64,000 nt of DNA from Phyto melanocephala (taxonomy: Eukaryota; Arthropoda; Insecta; Diptera; Rhinophoridae). This document shows, in pieces, positions 58,791-64,000 of this stretch. The translations under genes were made by a program, and so were the position numbers. The notes below the pieces were generated by a model, which was not told where the DNA came from, made no database searches, and worked only from the letters and a program-made list of their open reading frames with translations. Numbering within the stretch: the stretch's first letter is position 1; every line of letters begins with the position of its first letter. The stretch lies in contig OW799237.1 of the NCBI GenBank assembly GCA_941918925.1, positions 71,107,626 through 71,171,625 of the forward strand, read 5' to 3'.

Positions 58791-59516
58791 TATACCCTTT
58801 ACACAGTGAAAAGGGGTATATATAGGTTTGTCATTCCGTGTGAAATTTCTACAATTTTCATTTCCGACCCCATAAAGTATATATTTTCTGAAAGGGGAGT
58901 CGATTAAGCTCTGTCAGTCTGTCCGTCTGTCCGTGTGTATGTTTAAATCAACTTTTTGAAGCCCCTCGACATCACTTGGACCCGGGTGAGGTATTAAAAT
59001 ATCAGAAATATTCGGGAGTAGATCGGTATTGAAAATCAGAAACATCGGTACATAAACAACTGAGATATGAGCAAAAACCCACGACCACCTCGATTTTCTT
59101 TTCATAAAAACAACATTACAACAACAACATACATACATACATACAAACGTGTATACTGGTTAGAGAAAACATGGCATCGAATCCCAGCTGAGCCAAAAAA
59201 AAATTTTTTTTTTAATTTTTTTAAATTTTTTTTTTTAATTTTTTTTATTTTTTATTTAATATATTATTTATATTTTTATTATTTTTTTTAAATTTTTTTT
59301 TATTTTTTTTTAAAATTTTTTTTTTTTAATTTTTTTTTAAATTTTTTTTAACATACATACGTGAATTTATAATTTTACAATGGGATGTATGTTTTTATAT
59401 GTATGAACGTATTTCATATGGGATGAATGGTGATACAAACTACTGTTATTGCATGACTACACGTTGTGAAGGGTATATAAGATTCGGCACGGCCGAATAT
59501 AGCGCTCTTACTTGTT
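58791..59516 (+). repeat. MM repeat, type A, complete
   Basis: TATACCCTTTACACAGTG to GGCACGGCCGAATATAGCGC, then TCTTACTTGTT. The AAGCTTATGAATA part of the core is lost in a short deletion near 58892. Confidence 0.92.
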
Positions 59517-60026
59517 TTAATGTTTATTTGTTTTCTTATCCCTCTACCGCCTCTAGCCGAGATTCACATTAACGTTATAAAATGTTTAATTTTTACACTG
59601 CGGTGGAATAATGTAGCCTTCTGTCAACTTTAAGTATTTTTAACATTAACACATAAAGATTAGAAAATATCTAACAATTAATTAATAAGGCAACAAAAAT
59701 CTTTATTTCTATTCATTTAGTTTTAACCGTTATAACCACTTGTTTGATGCTTGTGCATTATCATAGCGGCAGCATTAAAAATCTTGTATTTTACTTGGGT
59801 AACGGTTTTTTTCCCTCGGTTTCTTTTTAATTCGTTTTTAGGTTTGTCTGCACATTCCATATTGGTCAAACTTTTGAAGAGCACAGAGGTTGTTATTTGT
59901 ATGATATAAAAAAGAAAAACTTTTTACTTATTAAATGGTTAAAGGTGTTAGTTTTCGGGAAATTGTGGAGAGATTAAGACAATCAGATAAGGTAGTCCAC
60001 AATGTTTTAAAAAAAACTCAAATTAA
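59517..60026. other. No gene seen
   Basis: AT-rich spacer. Nothing supported. Confidence 0.4.
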
Positions 60027-60412
60027 CAAGTAAAAGCATTATATTCGGCTGTGGCGAATCCTTTATACCCACCACCAATTTTATGTACCTTTTATAGCAT
60101 AGAGTTTATTATTTTGTTATTAACAGTAATCGCTATGAAATAATATCTTTATACTAAAATATGTTTCACTTTCTTTGTATAACTTTAATATGCTACTAAA
60201 ATGTTTTCGTAAACTTAGTCTTTCAATGAAAGTGGGCGTTAAAGTAGCTTTTTCTGTGCTTTTTACAGACGGACAGACGGACAAACATAGCTAGATCGTC
60301 ATAAAATTAAACCCCGATTCAGAATATATATACTTTATGATGTCTAAAATGAATATTTCGATGTATTACAAGTGGAATGACACCACCATTTTTTTGGTGG
60401 CGAGTATAAAAA
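60027..60412 (-). repeat. MM repeat, type B, short
   Basis: AACAAGTAAAAGCATTATAT with TTCGGCTGTGGCGAAT, then TATACCCACCACCAATTTTA, the uninterrupted AAACTTAGTCTTTCAATG, ACAGACGGACAGACGGAC, and the end TTTTTTGGTGGCGAGTATAA. Confidence 0.9.
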
Positions 60413-61021
60413 TAAACTTTCTGAGGAATCATGGTGCGCAAAATCAATGCTGAAAATATGCAATTTTGGATGATTATGGAACCCAAACCTTTTGTTGATG
60501 CTTGAGAGACAGTCACTGAGAAAACATGTTTAAAACTTATAAAAAAAACTATGCCAAATCAAACTCTTCGAGCTGATTTCCAACAATCGAGACCCAACTA
60601 ACTACTAATTTATAAAAAAATGTCTATTTTTAATATGCTCATAAGCAGCGTTGTCAACTCAGTGATTTTAGCACGGTTTCTGTGCTTCTTGTCATTTTTG
60701 ACAGGGACAATTTTTAAGCCAGTGCTCGGTGGATTTTTTTAATTTTTAGTACTTTTCTTTCTTTCTTTGGATACACCAAATACTAAATTAATATAATATA
60801 ATATAAATAATATAATATAATATAAAGTATAGAAAATATATTAAAACTATTAAATAGGAAAATGATAATGATTGATAGTACAGAATGTTTCAAAAAATAG
60901 TTTTAAGTAGATTATGTATTTTACATAATTTATTGCAATTTAATTTTAATACTTGTTGAGAGACATAAAGCACCTACTATTTATTAAAATATATATTTTT
61001 AAGTTGATGAATTACATTTGA
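60413..61021. other. No gene seen
   Basis: AT-rich spacer with the TATAA microsatellite. Nothing else supported. Confidence 0.4.
60791..60826. repeat. TATAA-type microsatellite
   Basis: Run of TATAATATAA-like units. Confidence 0.8.
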
Positions 61022-62326
61022 ATATTTAACGTACTTATATTTTTTTTTTTTATTCGAACTTTTTTCTATATATTAAATTTTAATGTGAACCATTTTTTAT
61101 TTTGGCTTAAGTTCATTTGTTCTTTTTATTTAATTTTATAATTCAAATTAAATTAAATTGTAACCATTTTAGGAATATTCTTTCTAAAAATTATTTCCGA
61201 TATTAGCCGAGTGGAATGCATTTTCGAAATCAGCTACGATTTCATCATCAGCACTCTTTATCGGTATACTACTATGTAACTTAAAATTCCTATTTATGTT
61301 ACAATTGAATGAAATTTGAATTAGTGAATCTTAGTATTAATTTTCATATTTTTGTTGAATATTTAATTTCACCTATCAAATGACAATTCATAATTCAACA
61401 TGTTCATATTCTTCTTTATTTGTAATACATATGAAGAATATGAACATGTTGAATTATGAATTGTCATTTGATAGGTGAAATTAAATATTCAACAAAAATA
61501 TGAAAATTAATACTAAGATTCACAAATTCAAATTTCATTCAATTGTAACATAAATAGGAATTTTAAGTTACATAGTAGTATACCGATAAAGAGTGCTGAT
61601 GATGAAATCGTAGCTGATTTCGAAAATGCATTCCACTCGGCTAATATCGGAAATAATTTTTAGAAAGAATATTCCTAAAATGGTTACAATTTAATTTAAT
61701 TTGAATTATAAAATTAAATAAAAAGAACAAATGAACTTAAGCCAAAATAAAAAATGGTTCACATTAAAATTTAATATATAGAAAAAAGTTCGAATAAAAA
61801 AAAATATAAATATATAATTATAACACACATGGCACGGTGTTAATGACATTCAAGAATTCATTGTTCAGTGTCTATCACCTAGATGGACTTATATAAATGA
61901 AAATGTAAATACAACCTTGTTTTCAATAATTCCAGCCAAAGGATGGATATTGAAAGCATAACGAAAAATGTATTACAAATAAAGAAGAATATGAACATGT
62001 TGAATTATGAATTGTCATTTGATAGGTGAAATTAAATATTCAACAAAAATATGAAAATTAATACTAAGATTCACTAATTCAAATTTCATTCAATTGTAAC
62101 ATAAATAGGAATTTTAAGTTACATAGTAGTATACCGATAAAGAGTGCTGATGATGAAATCGTAGCTGATTTCGAAAATGCATTCCACTCGGCTAATATCG
62201 GAAATAATTTTTAGAAAGAATATTCCTAAAATGGTTACAATTTAATTTAATTTGAATTATAAAATTAAATAAAAAGAACAAATGAACTTAAGCCAAAATA
62301 AAAAATGGTTCATATTTAACGTACTT
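61022..62326. mobile_element. Palindromic composite flanked by 15-bp duplication
   Basis: ATATTTAACGTACTT at 61022-61036 and again at 62312-62326 brackets 61037-62311. Inside: a left arm (61037-61414), an 18-base loop, an inverted right arm (61433-61807), a 175-bp spacer and a third copy (61984-62311) in the right-arm orientation. Arms share GCATTCCACTCGGCTAATAT and CCGATAAAGAGTGCTGATGA. Duplication length suits a retroposon insertion; the repeated unit looks like a transposon 3' region. Confidence 0.8.
61820..61960 (+). pseudogene. Coding-like fragment within the palindromic composite
   Basis: An open frame reads TWHGVNDIQEFIVQ, then CLSPRWTYINENVNTTLFSI and IPAKGWILKA before TAA at about 61960, just ahead of the third repeat copy. 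Stops lie immediately upstream. It looks like the C-terminus of an element-encoded protein followed by its 3' UTR, but I cannot name the family. Confidence 0.35.
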
Positions 62327-62698
62327 TTCACTTTAAATGGACTTTTCATTTTACAATTTTACAGTACAACAATTGACACCCTAATGAGGTAAATATTTAC
62401 ATTAATAGAAATTTTCATATTTCAAATTTCCATTATCGTTAGCAATATAACTTTAGTTTCGTTGCTAGTTATAAAATAAGGTATTCCAGAGGGCAACTGT
62501 GGACTAAAAGCTGTAAATTCTTCTGTAAATTTTTTTTATTGTTCTATTTGCAATCTATTTTACTATCAAAATAATGAGTAAGTTTTATGATTTTCAAATA
62601 ACATACATATATTGAGTTTCCTAAAACTCAAAAAATAAAGTAAATTGATAAAGAATTTTACTCTCATAATTAAAAATTGAAAAATTAAATAAATTTTT

Positions 62699-63056
62699 CT
62701 ATTTTCGGAAGGGTAGGTCAAGTACGTGTGGTCTTTTAAGTCTCTGGATTTTATTGCTATCATATAACAGGTTTATTGCTAACACATTGGAATGACTACT
62801 TAGTCTATTTAGGAATCTTTCACTGAAGTTATTTATCTCGTCTTTGACCATTAAAATTCGAAGATCTCTGTGTATTTTTTTGTTGCTGATACACCACGGC
62901 GCACTTGCTAAAAGTTTGAGGGTTTTGGACTGGTATCTCTGTAGTATCTCAACATTAGAATTACTTGTAGTTCCCCAAAGTTGGTTGCCATATGTCCATA
63001 TCGGTTTCAATATTGTTTTTTATAGCAGGATCTTATTTTCTAAGCTTAAGCTTAAG
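62699..63056 (-). pseudogene. Jockey-type LINE, reverse-transcriptase C-terminal end
   Basis: Minus strand reads SLENKILL, a stop, KTILKPIWTYGNQLWGTTSN, SNVEILQRYQSKTLKLLASA, PWCISNKKIHRDLRI, VKDEINNFSERFLNRLSSHS and LKRPHVLDLPFRK. This is the conserved C-terminal region of Jockey-clade ORF2 (after the reverse-transcriptase domain). It is 5'-truncated, as usual for LINEs. One in-frame TAA stands where a Tyr codon is expected. An AAGCTTAAGCTTAAGCTT expansion marks its 5' side. Confidence 0.9.
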
Positions 63057-64000
63057 CTTGATCTGGGGCCCAATAGCCAAAACATTTTTCCATATTAAAA
63101 TTTTTTTTATATTAAAATTTATAATTTTATGAAATAAATAAAATCAAAGGTAAACAATTTTAAACTTAGAGTTTTTTTTTATTTTAAGTTACGCGTTTTT
63201 CTCTGTTTTAGTGCTTTTTAAAATTTTAAAGTTGACAATGGTGCTCTTAAGAGGGCGGCTTCAATAGCGTACCATGAAATTAATTGATGAAACGTTTTTA
63301 AAAAGGTAATAAATAAAGATTTTGTTTGCTTTAGTTATTAAATTTTAATGCCGTTTCAGATGGTATAAATATATATGCTCTGATCTTTGTGTTAATGAAA
63401 GAAATATTTAAAATTGATGTGCACCGTAGTATATAATTTGTCGTTTAATTATAAATAAACAAATAAATAATAAATAAGAATTAATTAATGTATGAAACTA
63501 TCCTGGAGTGATAGTAGAAATAGTTTAAAAATAAACAAAAAAATAAAAACATTTTAAAGGGTGCAGCACTGTTAACTTTTCTCCAAGTTAAATCGTAATT
63601 TCAAAGATAAACCTTATCTCAAAATTCTTTTTCATATATTCCCTGTATATATAATTTATTATAAAAATATACGTATAAAATATCGTTAATTTTTTTATTA
63701 ATAGAGAATTTTTCATAAATATTTTAGTTTGTAGGAAATTTAAATAAATTTATTATTCACCGAAAAAATGAATAAATTTTCCAATTATTTAACAAAAAGC
63801 ATAAAGAAAAAGAAAGCTGAGAAGCTGTTATAACAATTATTTAACAAAAGTTAAAATGTTGTAAACATTTAAAAATTTCGTAAACTTTATGAGGTCTGTG
63901 AGCCCAGATGAACATGATGTGTTTTTTATGTTTTTTTTCCAATTTATCAATAATTTGGTGTAGAAAATAAAGATTCATTTTATCTTTTATCTTTTTCAAC
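63057..64000. other. No gene seen
   Basis: AT-rich spacer up to the window end. No element ends or coding stretches recognised. Confidence 0.4.

Noticed and set aside
1..64000. CRISPR arrays, bacterial operons, riboswitches
   Set aside because: Composition, introns and repeat types are those of an insect nuclear genome; no such features seen.

Overview
The window is AT-rich nuclear DNA of a higher dipteran, most likely a calyptrate fly (blowfly or house-fly type). The reasons are an insect glutaminase gene with small, fly-like GT-AG introns, very abundant short rolling-circle-type repeats of the DINE-1/mini-me kind, and relics of Tc1/mariner, hAT, Helitron and Jockey elements. The only protein gene read with certainty is the 3' half of glutaminase (GLS), plus strand, in four exons between 2200 and 6553. 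It carries most of the glutaminase domain and the C-terminal ankyrin repeats. The upstream exons, including the active-site serine of the SxxK motif, lie before the window. The last intron (3582-6436) is swollen by nested transposable elements.

Downstream, two short ATG-containing exons on the plus strand (37689-37871 and about 58140-58368) both end at GTAAGT donors in splice phase 2. They look like alternative first coding exons of one large gene whose body lies to the right of the window. A TATA-bearing region ending in a GTGAGT donor near 15466 could be its non-coding first exon. My only idea for its identity, from remembered fly gene order and not from sequence, is the cytochrome b561 gene nemy.

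The rest (about 85-90 percent) is non-coding or repetitive. I count about 20 copies or fragments of a mini-me/HINE-like repeat (called MM here) in at least five subtypes (A-E). The family has hairpins at both ends, a conserved core with GTCTGTCC-type microsatellite, an A/T-only stretch and a tRNA-promoter-like block. There are also five Helitrons or Helitron fragments with A|TC...CTAG|T ends and about 120-bp internal tandem repeats, one of which still carries a piece of PIF1-type helicase. I also found hAT-type, Tc1-type and Harbinger-like MITEs whose target duplications can be read exactly, and transposase relics (five Tc1/mariner-like, one hAT, one possibly Transib/RAG1-like). A 1.3-kb palindromic composite is flanked by a 15-bp duplication, and a Jockey-type LINE end lies beside it.

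Nesting is the main theme: MM inside hAT MITE inside hAT (28.9-31.2 kb); MM inside hAT MITE inside MM, together with a Tc1-type MITE (41.4-43.8 kb); MM inside MM (23.3-24.9 kb and 53.4-55.8 kb); Helitron inside hAT (32.7-34.3 kb); and hAT MITE inside MM inside the glutaminase intron. The most unusual items are (i) a 1.7-kb unit at 1-1706 and 10642-12414 that joins a terminator-less Helitron to an MM end, as expected for Helitron read-through, and (ii) the TSD-flanked palindrome at 61-62.3 kb. Types A-E and the name MM are working labels of this annotation.
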